Part shown: positions 41,987 to 50,586 of the stretch, one piece after another
Numbering within the stretch: the stretch's first letter is position 1
How the letters are laid out: every line of letters begins with the position of its first letter
Source: Roseomonas sp.
GTDB lineage: Bacteria > Pseudomonadota > Alphaproteobacteria > Acetobacterales > Acetobacteraceae
Length of the DNA: 64,000 nucleotides
NCBI GenBank assembly: GCA_020249925.1
Contig: JADCER010000014.1
Span: 1-64,000, forward strand
Reading direction: 5' to 3'
Position numbers and translations under genes: made by a program
The notes under the pieces: generated by a model
Database searches by the model: none
What the model was told of the DNA's origin: nothing
What the model saw: only the letters and a program-made list of their open reading frames with translations

Positions 41987-42769
41987 CTAGCGCCCCTTGA
42001 AAACCGGCTTGCGTTTTTCCGCAAAAGCGCGCTGCGCTTCGCGCGTATCTTCCGTACGCGACAAGGCGGCTGTCTGCGTCTGTTCGTAACGATAGCCCTC
42101 TGACAGCGGCAGATATTCCGTCAGCGTAAAGCCGCGCTTCGCTGCCTCCACCGCAAGCGGCACTTTGGAGGCGATCTCGGCGGCAATCCCCTGCGCCGTT
42201 GCCAGCAATTGATCCTGCGGCACGCAGGCAGAGGCGACATTCATGCGATAGAGATCCGGACCGTAAAACCGCCGCGCGGTATAGAGCATCAACCGCGCAT
42301 TGGATTGCCCGAAATGGCGCAGCACATGGCGCACGCCGCCGGCAAGGCCGACCTCGACTTCCGTCATGGACATGAAACTGTCTTCGGTAGCCACAATGAT
42401 GTCGCAAACCAAGGCCAGCACACAGCCTGCGCCAATGGCGGCACCATTCACCGCCGCAATCACCGGCTTGCCGCATTCCATGACGCAATCAAAGCCGGCG
42501 CGCACCAGGCGGTTATGGCGCGGGAAGGCGCCTTGCAGTGTTACATCCGGCCTGTCCTTCAAATCCGCCCCGGCCGAGAAATTCCGTCCCTCGCCGGTCA
42601 GCACCACCGCGCGCACTTCCGGCATTTCATGGAAGGTATCGAAGATGCGCGTGATTTCATCGCGAAAGGCGCTGTTCTGCGCATTCACCGGCGGGCGCGC
42701 GATCATCACGGTTGCCACGTGATCGGTGATACTGACCCTGAAGGATTGCAGATCAGGAAAGGGGTTCAT
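41987..42769 (-). CDS. Enoyl-CoA hydratase/isomerase family protein (1)
   Basis: A 260-residue crotonase-fold protein. The oxyanion-hole region is FSAGADLKDRP and AVNGAAIGAGCVLAL; at the positions of the two catalytic Glu residues of classic hydratases I read Cys-Val (GAGCVLAL) and Glu (EVEVGLAGG), so only one acid is retained. It may therefore isomerise, decarboxylate or cleave an acyl-CoA instead of hydrating. It lies downstream of a Bug gene on the same strand after 50 bp. Confidence 0.85.
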   Translation of the reverse strand: MNPFPDLQSFRVSITDHVATVMIARPPVNAQNSAFRDEITRIFDTFHEMPEVRAVVLTGEGRNFSAGADLKDRPDVTLQGAFPRHNRLVRAGFDCVMECGKPVIAAVNGAAIGAGCVLALVCDIIVATEDSFMSMTEVEVGLAGGVRHVLRHFGQSNARLMLYTARRFYGPDLYRMNVASACVPQDQLLATAQGIAAEIASKVPLAVEAAKRGFTLTEYLPLSEGYRYEQTQTAALSRTEDTREAQRAFAEKRKPVFKGR

Positions 42770-42819
42770 CGGCTACTCCAACAACAGGCATTCAAAGTGG
42801 TTTCAGGGATAGGGGCCTC

Positions 42820-43791
42820 TCAGCCGATGGAAAGCCCGGTCGCGGCGACAATGCGCCGCGCGACTTCCCGGTCCTTCGCAATCACCGCCTGATAGGCCGC
42901 GGGGGAGGAGATTACCGGGTCCGCCCCGGTTGCTTCCAAGCGCGCCTGAATGGCAGGGTCCTTCAGCGCGTGATGAATGGCCGCAACAAAACGATTTTGC
43001 GCCGCTTCCGGCGTGCCGGTCGGTGCAAAACATCCTGTCCAGGACACAAGATCATAGCCGGGATAGGTCTCGGCAATTACGGGAATTTGGCGGAGACTCG
43101 CCTGCCTTTCGGCCGCAGTGCTCGCCAGCAAGGTCGTGCCGCGTTCCACGGCGGGTTTCAGGCTGGAAAAGGAAATCAGGCCCGCATCCAGCCGCCCACC
43201 GGCCAAGTCGCGCGCCACATCGGCGCCGCCGCGATAGGGGATATGTTCCAGCTTGATGCCGGCCATCAATTGCAGCAATTCGCCCATGAAATGGCCGATA
43301 TGCGCGACCCCTGGCGTGCCATAGGTGATCTCGCCCGGGCGACGTTTCGCTTCCGCGACAAACCCGGCCAGATCACGCGCCGGAAAGCCCGCGCGCACGC
43401 CGAGCATATAGGGCTGCGTCGTCACCTGCACGACGGGAATGAAGGCCGTGGTATAGTCAATCGGCAGGCTACGGCTCACCAGCGGCAGGGTCGCGAAGGT
43501 CGCACCTTCGAACAGGAAGGTGTGCCCATCAGCGGGGCTTTGCGCCACGGCCATGGCGCCAATCGAACCCGATGCGCCGGTGCGGTTTTCGATGATGAAG
43601 GATTGGCCGAGATGTTCCGCCACTTTGGGCTGAATGATGCGCGCAATCGTATCCGCCACACCGCCCGCGCTATAGGGCACAATCATGCGCACTGGCCGAT
43701 CCGGATAGATGCCCTGCGCCCAGGCCTGCCGCGCCAGAAAAGGCGCTGCCAACCCTAAGCCTGCCAGCCCGCGCCGCGTGATCCGCGCCAT
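42820..43791 (-). CDS. Bug/TctC-family solute-binding protein (4)
   Basis: The ATG at 43791 follows CGGAGGAATAAG and gives 323 residues; a 101-codon extension upstream is antisense to leuC. MARITRRGLAGLGLAAPFLA is a twin-arginine-like signal. YPDRPVRMIVPYSAGGVADT, IENRTGASGS, TYGTPGVAHIGHFMGE and HIPYRGGADVARDL are intact Bug segments. It is divergent from the leuCD-like pair and 50 bp upstream of a crotonase gene. Confidence 0.9.
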   Translation of the reverse strand: MARITRRGLAGLGLAAPFLARQAWAQGIYPDRPVRMIVPYSAGGVADTIARIIQPKVAEHLGQSFIIENRTGASGSIGAMAVAQSPADGHTFLFEGATFATLPLVSRSLPIDYTTAFIPVVQVTTQPYMLGVRAGFPARDLAGFVAEAKRRPGEITYGTPGVAHIGHFMGELLQLMAGIKLEHIPYRGGADVARDLAGGRLDAGLISFSSLKPAVERGTTLLASTAAERQASLRQIPVIAETYPGYDLVSWTGCFAPTGTPEAAQNRFVAAIHHALKDPAIQARLEATGADPVISSPAAYQAVIAKDREVARRIVAATGLSIG

Positions 43792-43892
43792 CTTATTCCT
43801 CCGCCCGCTTGACCGCGCATCTTTGGCGCGGCGTGATAGGGGCAGACGGTGCGGCGCCAGCGGTGCCGCCGTCAAGCATTCAGGGGAAGCAC
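43792..43892. promoter_or_regulatory. Divergent intergenic region (Bug 4 / leuC)
   Basis: The 101-bp gap separates the two start codons. GGGGAAGCAC precedes the leuC ATG and GGAGGAATAAG the Bug ATG. Shared regulation of the receptor and the hydro-lyase pair is possible. Confidence 0.45.
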
Positions 43893-45296
43893 ATGGCCGC
43901 GACGCTATTTGACAAGATTTGGGACCCGCATGTGATTGCGGATCTCGGTTCCGGCTGGTCGCTGCTGCATTGCGACCGGGTGCTGCTGCATGACCTTTCG
44001 GGCGGGCGCGCGCTGCGTGAAGTGGGCGAAGCCGGTTATGCCGTGCCACATCCTGAGCTTGTCTTCGCAACCCCTGATCATGCGGTCGCGACAACGCCGG
44101 GCCGCACGGCAGAAAGCTTCCCCAAGGGTGGCGAGCTGATTGCAGGCTTGCGCAAGCGCGCGGCGGAAACCGGCGTCAGGCTTTTTGACCTGGGCCAGGA
44201 TGGCAATGGCATTGTGCATGTGATGGGGCCAGAGCTTGGCATTGTGCTGCCCGGTACCACGCTGGTGTGTGGTGATAGCCATACCTGCACCAATGGCGGG
44301 CTTGGCGCCTTGGCCTTTGGCATTGGTGCATCGGAATTGCGCCATGTGCTGGCCACGCAAACCCTGCCGCAGAAAAAACCAAAGCGCATGCGCATTCGTT
44401 TTGAAGGCACGGCACCGGCAGGTGTCACGCCAAAGGATATGATCCTGCATGCCATTGGCCGTTTCGGTACCGGGGCGGGCACGGGCTATGCCGTGGAATA
44501 TGCGGGGTCGGCGGTGCGTGCGCTTTCCATCGAAGGGCGCCTGACGCTTTGTAATCTTTCCATTGAAATGGGTGCGAAGATGGGCATGGTCGCGCCCGAT
44601 GATGTGACTTACGCATGGCTCGTCGGCCGGCGCTTCGCGCCCAAGGGTGCCGCCTGGGATGCGGCACTTCAGCATTGGCGGAGCCTGCCGAGCGATGCCG
44701 ATGCCATCTTCGATTCCGATCTGCTGATTTCCATGGCGGATATCGCGCCGCAAATCACCTGGGGCACCAGCCCGGAACAGGTGCTGCCGGTGACAGGTCG
44801 CGTGCCGGACCCAGCCTCAGCGCCTGATCCCATTCGTCGCGCCGCTTATGAAGCTGCCTTGGCCTATATGGACCTGAAGCCCGGTCAGCCGATTGCGGGC
44901 ACCAAGATTGATTGGGTCTTCATCGGTTCCTGCACCAACTCACGGATTGAGGATTTGCGCGCCGCCGCCGCCGTGCTGCGCGGGCGTAAGGTGGCGCCGC
45001 ATGTCACCGCCTGGGTCGTGCCTGGTTCTGAACGCGTGAAGAAGGACGCCGAAGCCGAAGGGCTGGATGCAGCCTTCACCGCCGCGGGCTTTGAATGGCG
45101 CGAACCCGGCTGCGCGCTATGTGTGGCCGCGAATGGAGAAGCCGTGCCGCCTGGCGCGCGCTGCGTTTCCACATCAAACCGAAATTTCGTGGGCCGCCAG
45201 GGGCCAGGGGCGCGGACGCATCTAGCCTCTCCGGCCATGGCGGCAGCGGCGGCGCTGGCGGGCGCCATTGCCGATGTGCGGCAATTCGCGGCGTAA
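43893..45296 (+). CDS. 3-isopropylmalate dehydratase large subunit-like (aconitase family)
   Basis: This 467-residue protein contains the three [4Fe-4S] cysteines of the aconitase family: GSCTNSRIEDL and GCALCVAANGE, with LVCGDSHTCTNGG marking the LeuC branch. With the small subunit it isomerises 2- to 3-isopropylmalate in leucine synthesis. leuA and leuB are absent here, and a Bug organic-acid receptor is divergent, so a catabolic paralogue acting on another hydroxy-diacid remains possible. The start at 43893 follows GGGGAAGCAC. Confidence 0.85.
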   Translation: MAATLFDKIWDPHVIADLGSGWSLLHCDRVLLHDLSGGRALREVGEAGYAVPHPELVFATPDHAVATTPGRTAESFPKGGELIAGLRKRAAETGVRLFDLGQDGNGIVHVMGPELGIVLPGTTLVCGDSHTCTNGGLGALAFGIGASELRHVLATQTLPQKKPKRMRIRFEGTAPAGVTPKDMILHAIGRFGTGAGTGYAVEYAGSAVRALSIEGRLTLCNLSIEMGAKMGMVAPDDVTYAWLVGRRFAPKGAAWDAALQHWRSLPSDADAIFDSDLLISMADIAPQITWGTSPEQVLPVTGRVPDPASAPDPIRRAAYEAALAYMDLKPGQPIAGTKIDWVFIGSCTNSRIEDLRAAAAVLRGRKVAPHVTAWVVPGSERVKKDAEAEGLDAAFTAAGFEWREPGCALCVAANGEAVPPGARCVSTSNRNFVGRQGPGARTHLASPAMAAAAALAGAIADVRQFAA

Positions 45297-45312
45297 GGAG
45301 GGGGCAAATACC

Positions 45313-45939
45313 ATGGAAAAATTCACCAAACTTGCTGGCCCCGCCGCGCCCCTGATGCGCGCCAATGTGGATACGGATCTGATCATTCGTATCCAACGCC
45401 TGGTCGGCACCGGCCGCACCGGCCTTGGGCCTTATGCCTTCGAGAATTTGCGCTTTCTGCCGGATGGTTCGGAAAATCCCGATTTCGTGCTGAACAAGGC
45501 GCCCTATCGCGAAGCGCCCATTCTGCTGGCGGGGGCGAATTTCGGTTGCGGATCATCGCGCGAAGGTGCGGTCTGGGCGCTGATGGGGGCGGGCATTCGC
45601 TGCGTGATTGCACCAAGCTTCGGCGATATCTTCCACAATAACTGCTTCCAGAATGGCCTGCTGCCGATTGCCCTGCCCGAGGAAGTCGTGAAGCAAATCG
45701 CCGCCGAGACGGAAGCGAGCCAAGGTGCCCGACACACTGCCATTGATCTGGTGCGTCAGGTGGTGATCTCGCCGGAAGGTAAGGAAATCCCCTTCAGCAT
45801 TGATGCGCGCAAGCGTGATGCGCTGCTGGAAGGGCTTGATGATATTGCGCTGACATTGCGCTTGAAGGATCAGATTGCCGCCTGGCAGGCCGCGGATCGC
45901 GCCAAGCGCGACTGGGTTTGGGATAGCGTGAAGCTATAG
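45313..45939 (+). CDS. 3-isopropylmalate dehydratase small subunit-like
   Basis: A 208-residue protein started at 45313 after AAGGAGGGGGCAAATACC, 16 bases beyond the large-subunit stop. ANVDTDLIIRIQRLVGTGRTG and NFGCGSSREGAVWAL are the LeuD swivel-domain markers. The IIRIQRL segment, where LeuD usually reads IIPKQFL, differs by Arg for Pro-Lys and could matter for substrate recognition. It forms the heterodimer with the upstream protein. Confidence 0.88.
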   Translation: MEKFTKLAGPAAPLMRANVDTDLIIRIQRLVGTGRTGLGPYAFENLRFLPDGSENPDFVLNKAPYREAPILLAGANFGCGSSREGAVWALMGAGIRCVIAPSFGDIFHNNCFQNGLLPIALPEEVVKQIAAETEASQGARHTAIDLVRQVVISPEGKEIPFSIDARKRDALLEGLDDIALTLRLKDQIAAWQAADRAKRDWVWDSVKL

Positions 45940-45947
45940 AAAGAACC

Positions 45948-45968
45948 GGGCGGGTGATAAGCCCGCCC
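45948..45968. terminator. Hairpin between convergent genes
   Basis: A 7-bp GC stem, GGGCGGG and CCCGCCC around a seven-base loop, lies between the leuD-like stop and the stop of the convergent hypothetical gene. There is no T run, so it would be a weak or bidirectional terminator. Confidence 0.5.
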
Positions 45969-45977
45969 TGAGTTGCT

Positions 45978-46289
45978 TCAGCTATGCGGCGCCATGCGCC
46001 GGGCGGTTTCCTGTAATTCCTTGGCCTTCTTCACCGCGCGATCAATTTCGGTTGCGGTGCGATCAAGCGACTCACGATAGGCCATCATGCCATCCTGCAT
46101 GCTGCCAACCTTGGTCTTCAATTCACCCATGGCAGAGCGGAAATCCGCCGTGGCGCGCGCCTGGGCGCGCAGCGCTTCATCAAGCTTATGCAGCGCGATG
46201 CGCAACCGATCCTGCGGGCGCTGCGGGAAGGCGACGATCTCCGCCGCTTTGGCTTCGGCTTCTGGCAGGGTGATGGTGGATGCGCTCAT
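45978..46289 (-). CDS. Hypothetical coiled-coil protein
   Basis: This 103-residue acidic-to-basic helical protein has heptad-like spacing from about residue 24 to 97 (LHKLDEALRAQARATADF, MGELKTKVGSMQDGMMAYRE, TEIDRAVKKAKELQETARRM). No family recognised. It has a good GGAG site before the ATG and a long AT-rich promoter region upstream, which suggests a well-expressed, separately controlled gene. Confidence 0.6.
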   Translation of the reverse strand: MSASTITLPEAEAKAAEIVAFPQRPQDRLRIALHKLDEALRAQARATADFRSAMGELKTKVGSMQDGMMAYRESLDRTATEIDRAVKKAKELQETARRMAPHS

Positions 46290-46481
46290 TGCTCCGGTCT
46301 CCGTTTGGTTAACCGAAGGCTAATACGGGTTAAAAAATATTGCCAGCAAAAAATCGTGAAAAATAAGAAATTCTGAAGAAAATTCTGAAGAGATTGTTTT
46401 TTTAGCAAATTTATCTGTCGAAATTTACCAAATAAAACTTGGGGTAAAAATATCTTTTACTTCAATTCAATCACAGGTTCT
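46290..46481. promoter_or_regulatory. AT-rich intergenic region with 12-bp direct repeat
   Basis: Roughly 46320-46470 is strongly AT-rich in an otherwise GC-rich window. It contains a perfect tandem pair of AAATTCTGAAGA (46368-46379 and 46380-46391). For the minus-strand hypothetical gene, TTGCTG and GTATTA spaced 17 bp apart are plausible -35/-10 elements near 46350-46325. No coding frame fits. Confidence 0.55.
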
Positions 46482-46513
46482 GCCCCCTGCCCCGCGCCCG
46501 CGGTACAGGGGGC
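46482..46513 (-). terminator. Hairpin after the second crotonase gene
   Basis: GCCCCCTG (46482-46489) pairs perfectly with CAGGGGGC (46506-46513) just beyond the stop of the gene at 46522. On the minus strand it is followed by AGAACCTG, without a T run, so termination may be inefficient. Confidence 0.6.
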
Positions 46514-46521
46514 AAAAGCCT

Positions 46522-47298
46522 TTACCGATTCGTGAAAGCGGCCTTCCGCTTTTCCGCAAAAGCCGCCATGCCTTCCTTCTGATCCGCGGTCGCAAACAGG
46601 GACAGGAATAGCCGGCGTTCGGTGCGCACGCCCTCCGTCAGGCTGCTTTCAAAGGCGGCATTCACCGCTTCCTTCGCCATGGCAACAGAAGGCGCTGAGA
46701 GGGATGCGATCCTCTCACCAATCTTCAGCGCTTCGGCGATCAAATCTGCGGCAGGCACCACGCGGCAGACCAAATTGGCACGCTCCGCTTCCTCGGCATT
46801 CATCATGCGCGCGGTCAGGATCATTTCCATGGCCTTGGATTTACCGATAGCGCGCGTCAGCCGCTGGGTGCCGCCGGCACCGGGGATGATGCCCAGATTG
46901 ATTTCCGGCTGGCCGAAGCGTGCGGTGTCAGCGGCGATGATCAGATCACACATCATGGCCAATTCGCAGCCGCCCCCCAGTGCAAAGCCGGCCACGGCGG
47001 CAATCACGGGCTTTTGGATTTCCAGCACCGTTTCCCAATTGGCGCCGATGAAATCATTGAAATAGACGCCGGGGAAATCGCGTTCCTTCATTTCCTTGAT
47101 GTCTGCGCCAGCAGCGAAAGCCTTTTCGTTGCCGGTGATGACAATGGCGGCAATCGCCGGGTCCTTGTCAAAGGCGCGCAAGGCAGTGCCGAGTTCGATC
47201 ATCAATTGATCACAAAGCGCATTCAGCGCCTGCGGCCGGTTCAGCCGGATCAGCCCGGTCTTGCCGTGGGTTTCAACCAGGATCATTTCAGGGGCCAT
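46522..47298 (-). CDS. Enoyl-CoA hydratase (2)
   Basis: A 258-residue crotonase with both catalytic acids: Glu in [15 protein letters not shown] and in [19 protein letters not shown]. The oxyanion region is [10 protein letters not shown]. It hydrates short-chain 2-enoyl-CoA in beta-oxidation or related routes. The complete active site contrasts with the first crotonase (41987-42769). It is monocistronic, with GGAGAACC just before its ATG. Confidence 0.92.
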   Translation of the reverse strand: MAPEMILVETHGKTGLIRLNRPQALNALCDQLMIELGTALRAFDKDPAIAAIVITGNEKAFAAGADIKEMKERDFPGVYFNDFIGANWETVLEIQKPVIAAVAGFALGGGCELAMMCDLIIAADTARFGQPEINLGIIPGAGGTQRLTRAIGKSKAMEMILTARMMNAEEAERANLVCRVVPAADLIAEALKIGERIASLSAPSVAMAKEAVNAAFESSLTEGVRTERRLFLSLFATADQKEGMAAFAEKRKAAFTNR

Positions 47299-47383
47299 GG
47301 CGGTTCTCCTTCATCTGTTGTGCTGCATAAGGCCATAGCACAGCCCTGAAGAAAACTACCCATTGCAGGGCATACTCTGGCCT

Positions 47384-47857
47384 TCAGGCTTTCTCCACCC
47401 GCGTCAGCCAGCATCCCGGCCGCGCGGTGTGGATATTGACATAGGCCACACGTGGGTCGCCGAGCCTTGCGCGTAGCGCGGCCTCGGCCTCTTCACCCGG
47501 CAAGACAATGCCAAGGTCATAAAGACACATGCCCGCCGCATCGTAATGCCGCAGGCTGATGATGCTATTGACCAGCACGGTTTCCGGCAGCGCATCTTCA
47601 AGCGCTGCCCCGGCGCAATCATGGGCATGCAGAAACACCGGCGAGGGTGTCCAATACGGCCCCTGCGGCAGGGGCAAATCCCAGGAGGCGAGCAGCATGA
47701 CCTCGCCGGGCTGGCCCAGGCGCAGACAGGCCCGGCAAGGATAGCCCGGCCCATCCACCTCACGGGTCTGAATGATCCCGCCGCGATCATCACGGCGGGA
47801 GGTGCGAAACCGGCTTGCGGCTTCGGGATCCATGGGGAGGCAGCGAAAACGTGTCAT
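47384..47857 (-). CDS. DUF1203 family protein
   Basis: The ATG at 47857 (MTRFRCLPMDPEAA) gives 157 residues; the longer frame is antisense to mutM territory and lacks family similarity. The DUF1203 core is GYPCRACLRLGQPGEVMLLA, WTPSPVFLHAHDCAG and VNIHTARPGCWLTRVE. Conserved Cys and His residues could bind a metal, but the function of the family is unknown. It follows mutM on the same strand after about 70 bp. Confidence 0.82.
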   Translation of the reverse strand: MTRFRCLPMDPEAASRFRTSRRDDRGGIIQTREVDGPGYPCRACLRLGQPGEVMLLASWDLPLPQGPYWTPSPVFLHAHDCAGAALEDALPETVLVNSIISLRHYDAAGMCLYDLGIVLPGEEAEAALRARLGDPRVAYVNIHTARPGCWLTRVEKA

Positions 47858-47930
47858 AGCGCGTTTCTGCCTCGGCGGGTGCCGGCAGACCATCCGCTTC
47901 TTGCGCTGACTTGAAACCTTGGAGCGATAC

Positions 47931-48827
47931 TTAGCGCTGCCTGATCGGGCAGAAAAAGCTCGAACGCCCCGATTGCGCAATGCGCTTGATCCCGGGGCAT
48001 TCCGGCTGGCCGGGGCAGCCAGGGCAGGCTTCCCCTTCCCGGCCATAGACGGCGAAATTCTCCTGAAAATGCCCAATCTCGCCATCGGCCTGGACGTAAT
48101 CGCGCAAACTGGACCCTCCAGCAGCAATCGCCTCAGTCAATACGGCTTTGATGGCGGGGGCGAGCCGGGCTGCCCTTGCTCCCACCACCGTATGGGCGGA
48201 ACGGCGGGGAGAGATGCCGGCGCGATAGAGCGCCTCACAGACATAGATATTGCCAAGCCCGGCGATCACGCGTTGGTCCAGAAGGGCGGCCTTGATCGGG
48301 GTGCGCTTGCCCGCCAGCACGCCGGAAAGCCAGGCAGGGGTGATTTCCGGCCCAAGCGGTTCCGGGCCAAGCCCGGCCAAAAGCTTGTGCTTATCCTCGG
48401 CCTCGGTTGCCACCAGATCAACGCTGCCGAAGCGCCGCGGGTCCACAAAGCCGATATGCCAGCCGCCCTCCGTCCCGAAGGCCAAATGCTCATGCACCTC
48501 GGGGGGCGCGTTATGGCCGCGTGCGTCAGAAAAAACGCCCTGCTTGTGCGTGCGGGGCGCCAGGGCCGCACCTTCGTGCCGCGCCACCATGCGCCCCGAC
48601 ATGCCAAGATGGATCAGCAGGCTTTCGCCGCCTTCCAGCCGCATCAGGATATATTTCGCGCGCCGACGAAACCCCAGAACCCGCCGCCCGCGCAGCCGTT
48701 CGGCCAGCCGCGGTGGGAAGGGAAAGCGCATGCCATCGCGCCGCGTCTCGGCCCAGGCGATGCGCTCATGCTCCAGCACCGCCTGCAGGCCGCGCATCAC
48801 GGTTTCCACTTCCGGCAATTCGGGCAT
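47931..48827 (-). CDS. Formamidopyrimidine-DNA glycosylase
   Basis: MutM excises 8-oxoguanine and ring-opened purines and nicks the strand. The 298-residue protein starts [14 protein letters not shown], with Pro2 the catalytic base and Glu3 the partner. The helix-two-turn-helix contains [18 protein letters not shown]. The C-terminal zinc finger reads [12 protein letters not shown] and FFCPIRQR: the last Cys of a standard CxxC pair is Arg, with an extra Cys earlier, a pattern I have seen in other alphaproteobacteria. Divergent from ubiE by 41 bp. Confidence 0.95.
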   Translation of the reverse strand: MPELPEVETVMRGLQAVLEHERIAWAETRRDGMRFPFPPRLAERLRGRRVLGFRRRAKYILMRLEGGESLLIHLGMSGRMVARHEGAALAPRTHKQGVFSDARGHNAPPEVHEHLAFGTEGGWHIGFVDPRRFGSVDLVATEAEDKHKLLAGLGPEPLGPEITPAWLSGVLAGKRTPIKAALLDQRVIAGLGNIYVCEALYRAGISPRRSAHTVVGARAARLAPAIKAVLTEAIAAGGSSLRDYVQADGEIGHFQENFAVYGREGEACPGCPGQPECPGIKRIAQSGRSSFFCPIRQR

Positions 48828-48868
48828 TGCCCCTCCCCTTTCCGCCGATTGGCGCCTATGTTGACGCC
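48828..48868. promoter_or_regulatory. Short divergent mutM/ubiE intergenic region
   Basis: Only 41 bp separate the two start codons, so promoters probably overlap or extend into the opposing genes. The arrangement is conserved in alphaproteobacteria. Confidence 0.45.
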
Positions 48869-49618
48869 ATGAACGACACCGCCGCCCCAGAGACAGATTT
48901 CGGTTACCGCAAAATCCCCAAGGCCGAAAAGGCCGGGATGGTGCGCGCCGTGTTTGAAAGCGTCGCGCCCAAATATGACGTCATGAATGATCTGATGTCG
49001 CTTGGGGTGCATCGGGTCTGGAAGCGCATCTTCGTCAATGCCATTGGCGCTGGGCCGCATGATACTTTGCTCGACCTTGCGGGGGGCACGGGCGATATCT
49101 CCTTCCTCGCGCTCGAACGCGGGGCGGGGCGGGTGATCCTGACGGATGTGAACCCTGCCATGCTGGAAGTGGCGCAAGGCCGTGCCTTATCCCGAGGGTT
49201 GGTCAGCGGGCTTTCCTTCATGTGCGTGGATGCCGAGCATATTCCACTGCCTGATCGCAGCGTGGAACGCGTTTCCATCGCCTTTGGGCTGCGCAATTGT
49301 ACCGACAAAGACGCGGTGCTGGCCGAAGCGCGGCGTGTGCTCCGCCCCGGTGGGCGGTTTCATTGCCTGGAATTCTCCAGGCTTGAGGTCGCGGCGCTCG
49401 ATGCGCTTTATGGTGCCTGGTCCTTCAAGGCACTGCCCGTCATTGGCGAATATGTCGCGAAGGATCGCGCTTCCTATGAATATCTGGCCGAGAGCATTCG
49501 CATGTTCCCGGACCAGGAAACCCTCGCCGGCATGATGCGCCGCGCAGGGCTGGAGCGTGTTGCCTATCGCAACCTATCGGGCGGCATTGTCGCCATGCAT
49601 AGCGGCTGGCGCTTGTAA
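48869..49618 (+). CDS. Ubiquinone/menaquinone C-methyltransferase
   Basis: UbiE methylates the benzoquinol ring of ubiquinone precursors using SAM. The 249-residue protein has [17 protein letters not shown] (family signature 1), the SAM loop [13 protein letters not shown] and [15 protein letters not shown] (signature 2). The ATG at 48869 excludes a long antisense extension. In many relatives ubiB, coaBC and dut follow directly; here ubiB is missing and coaBC-dut lies 39 kb away. Confidence 0.95.
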   Translation: MNDTAAPETDFGYRKIPKAEKAGMVRAVFESVAPKYDVMNDLMSLGVHRVWKRIFVNAIGAGPHDTLLDLAGGTGDISFLALERGAGRVILTDVNPAMLEVAQGRALSRGLVSGLSFMCVDAEHIPLPDRSVERVSIAFGLRNCTDKDAVLAEARRVLRPGGRFHCLEFSRLEVAALDALYGAWSFKALPVIGEYVAKDRASYEYLAESIRMFPDQETLAGMMRRAGLERVAYRNLSGGIVAMHSGWRL

Positions 49619-49625
49619 AAAAATC

Positions 49626-49826
49626 TTATTCCGGATCAGGCGGCAGGTCTGCGACCGGCGCGCGGGAGTCTTCCGCCCAATCCGTGCTTTGCTTCATGCG
49701 TTGACGCACCAAATAGGCGGCACCAAGGCCAAGCGCGCCAAGGCCAGCCAGCCCCGCAACCCCCATGGCCGCGACGCCACCCAAGCGCATCACGGCAAGC
49801 CCGCAGGCCATTTTCGGCAAGATCAT
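49626..49826 (-). CDS. Small membrane hypothetical protein
   Basis: A 66-residue protein with one Gly/Ala-rich hydrophobic stretch (about residues 8-40, MGVAGLAGLGALGLGAAYLV) and a polar tail ending DLPPDPE. The start overlaps the preceding zinc-ribbon gene stop (TGATG), so both are probably made from one message. No family recognised. Confidence 0.6.
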   Translation of the reverse strand: MILPKMACGLAVMRLGGVAAMGVAGLAGLGALGLGAAYLVRQRMKQSTDWAEDSRAPVADLPPDPE

Positions 49827-49987
49827 CAGTTTTTCCTGTTGCTTTGAGCTTCCTTATCCGCGGCATCGCCTGCTTTAGGCAAGGGCCTTTGCGCTGCGCA
49901 GGAACAAAAGGCCTCACCCTGGGGCAGGCGGTTCACTTGCGTTGCCTCTCCGCAATGGGGGCATTCAATCACCTCACGCGCGGTCAT
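49826..49987 (-). CDS. Small zinc-ribbon-like protein
   Basis: The 53-residue protein from the ATG at 49987 has IECPHCGEATQVN near its start and FCSCAAQRPLP later, four cysteines that could form a zinc ribbon. The longer open frame would begin inside the next gene. It overlaps the following membrane-protein gene by one base. Function unknown. Confidence 0.6.
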   Translation of the reverse strand: MTAREVIECPHCGEATQVNRLPQGEAFCSCAAQRPLPKAGDAADKEAQSNRKN

Positions 49988-50028
49988 GCCGGCGGCGCCT
50001 GATTTTGGGGTAGGCTGCGCGCCTTGCT

Positions 50029-50586
50029 TCACCTGGCGCGGCCCACTTCCTGCCACGTGCACAAAAGCGGCGCCTGGCCATTGGCCATTTGCTGCGCCCG
50101 CTCACGCTCCGCCACGCTCATGGCCTGCCAAATCTCATCGCGCTTTTGCGCGGCATGTGGTTGATTCAGCGTGGCCGCGCGGCTCATCCAGCCATAGGCA
50201 ACTGGGCGATTGGTGGTATGGCCGGTCACCAGGCCCGTTGCCTCCCGCGCCAGGCGCACACCCTTGACCGTGGTGCCGGAATAGATCTCACCCAGGCGAA
50301 AGGCGGCCGGGCCGTAATCCTGTGCTGCGGAACGGCACAGCCAGGCAACCGCTTCTGGCGTATTGTAGAAGGGGCCCGGGCCTTCGGTCAGTGAACAGCA
50401 AAGCGCATTGCCAACCTGATACTGCGCAGCCGGATGGCCGGCGCGCGCCGCATCAATATGAGCGGCATAGGCGGCCTGATCGCGCGCGATATTGAGGCCT
50501 TCAACCGCCGCAACGGTGCAGCCGGCCAGCGCCATAGCGCCAATCAGCGCCAGCGCGCGCCGCGAAAACCAAGCGGATGAGAACAT
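50029..50586 (-). CDS. Sel1-repeat lipoprotein
   Basis: A 185-residue protein with a lipoprotein signal (ALALIGAMALAGC; lipidated Cys23) after the start at 50586. Sel1/TPR-like repeats follow: GHPAAQYQVGNALC, AVAWLCRSAAQDYGPAAFRLGEIY and AYGWMSRAATLNQPHA. Sel1 proteins usually scaffold envelope complexes. It is the first of a three-gene minus-strand run with the zinc-ribbon and membrane peptides; about 40 bp separate it from the second. Confidence 0.75.
   Translation of the reverse strand: MFSSAWFSRRALALIGAMALAGCTVAAVEGLNIARDQAAYAAHIDAARAGHPAAQYQVGNALCCSLTEGPGPFYNTPEAVAWLCRSAAQDYGPAAFRLGEIYSGTTVKGVRLAREATGLVTGHTTNRPVAYGWMSRAATLNQPHAAQKRDEIWQAMSVAERERAQQMANGQAPLLCTWQEVGRAR

Noticed and set aside
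43792-44094. 101-codon upstream extension of Bug 4
   Set aside because: It is antisense to leuC; the internal Met with a twin-arginine-like signal and a GGAGG site is the start.
47858-48127. Upstream extension of the DUF1203 gene
   Set aside because: It overlaps mutM in another frame and shows no similarity; the family begins at MTRFRCLP.
47931-48827. MutM as a defective enzyme because of the incomplete zinc finger
   Set aside because: Pro2, Glu3 and the helix-two-turn-helix are intact, an extra Cys lies nearby, and as far as I recall the same tail pattern occurs in other alphaproteobacteria.
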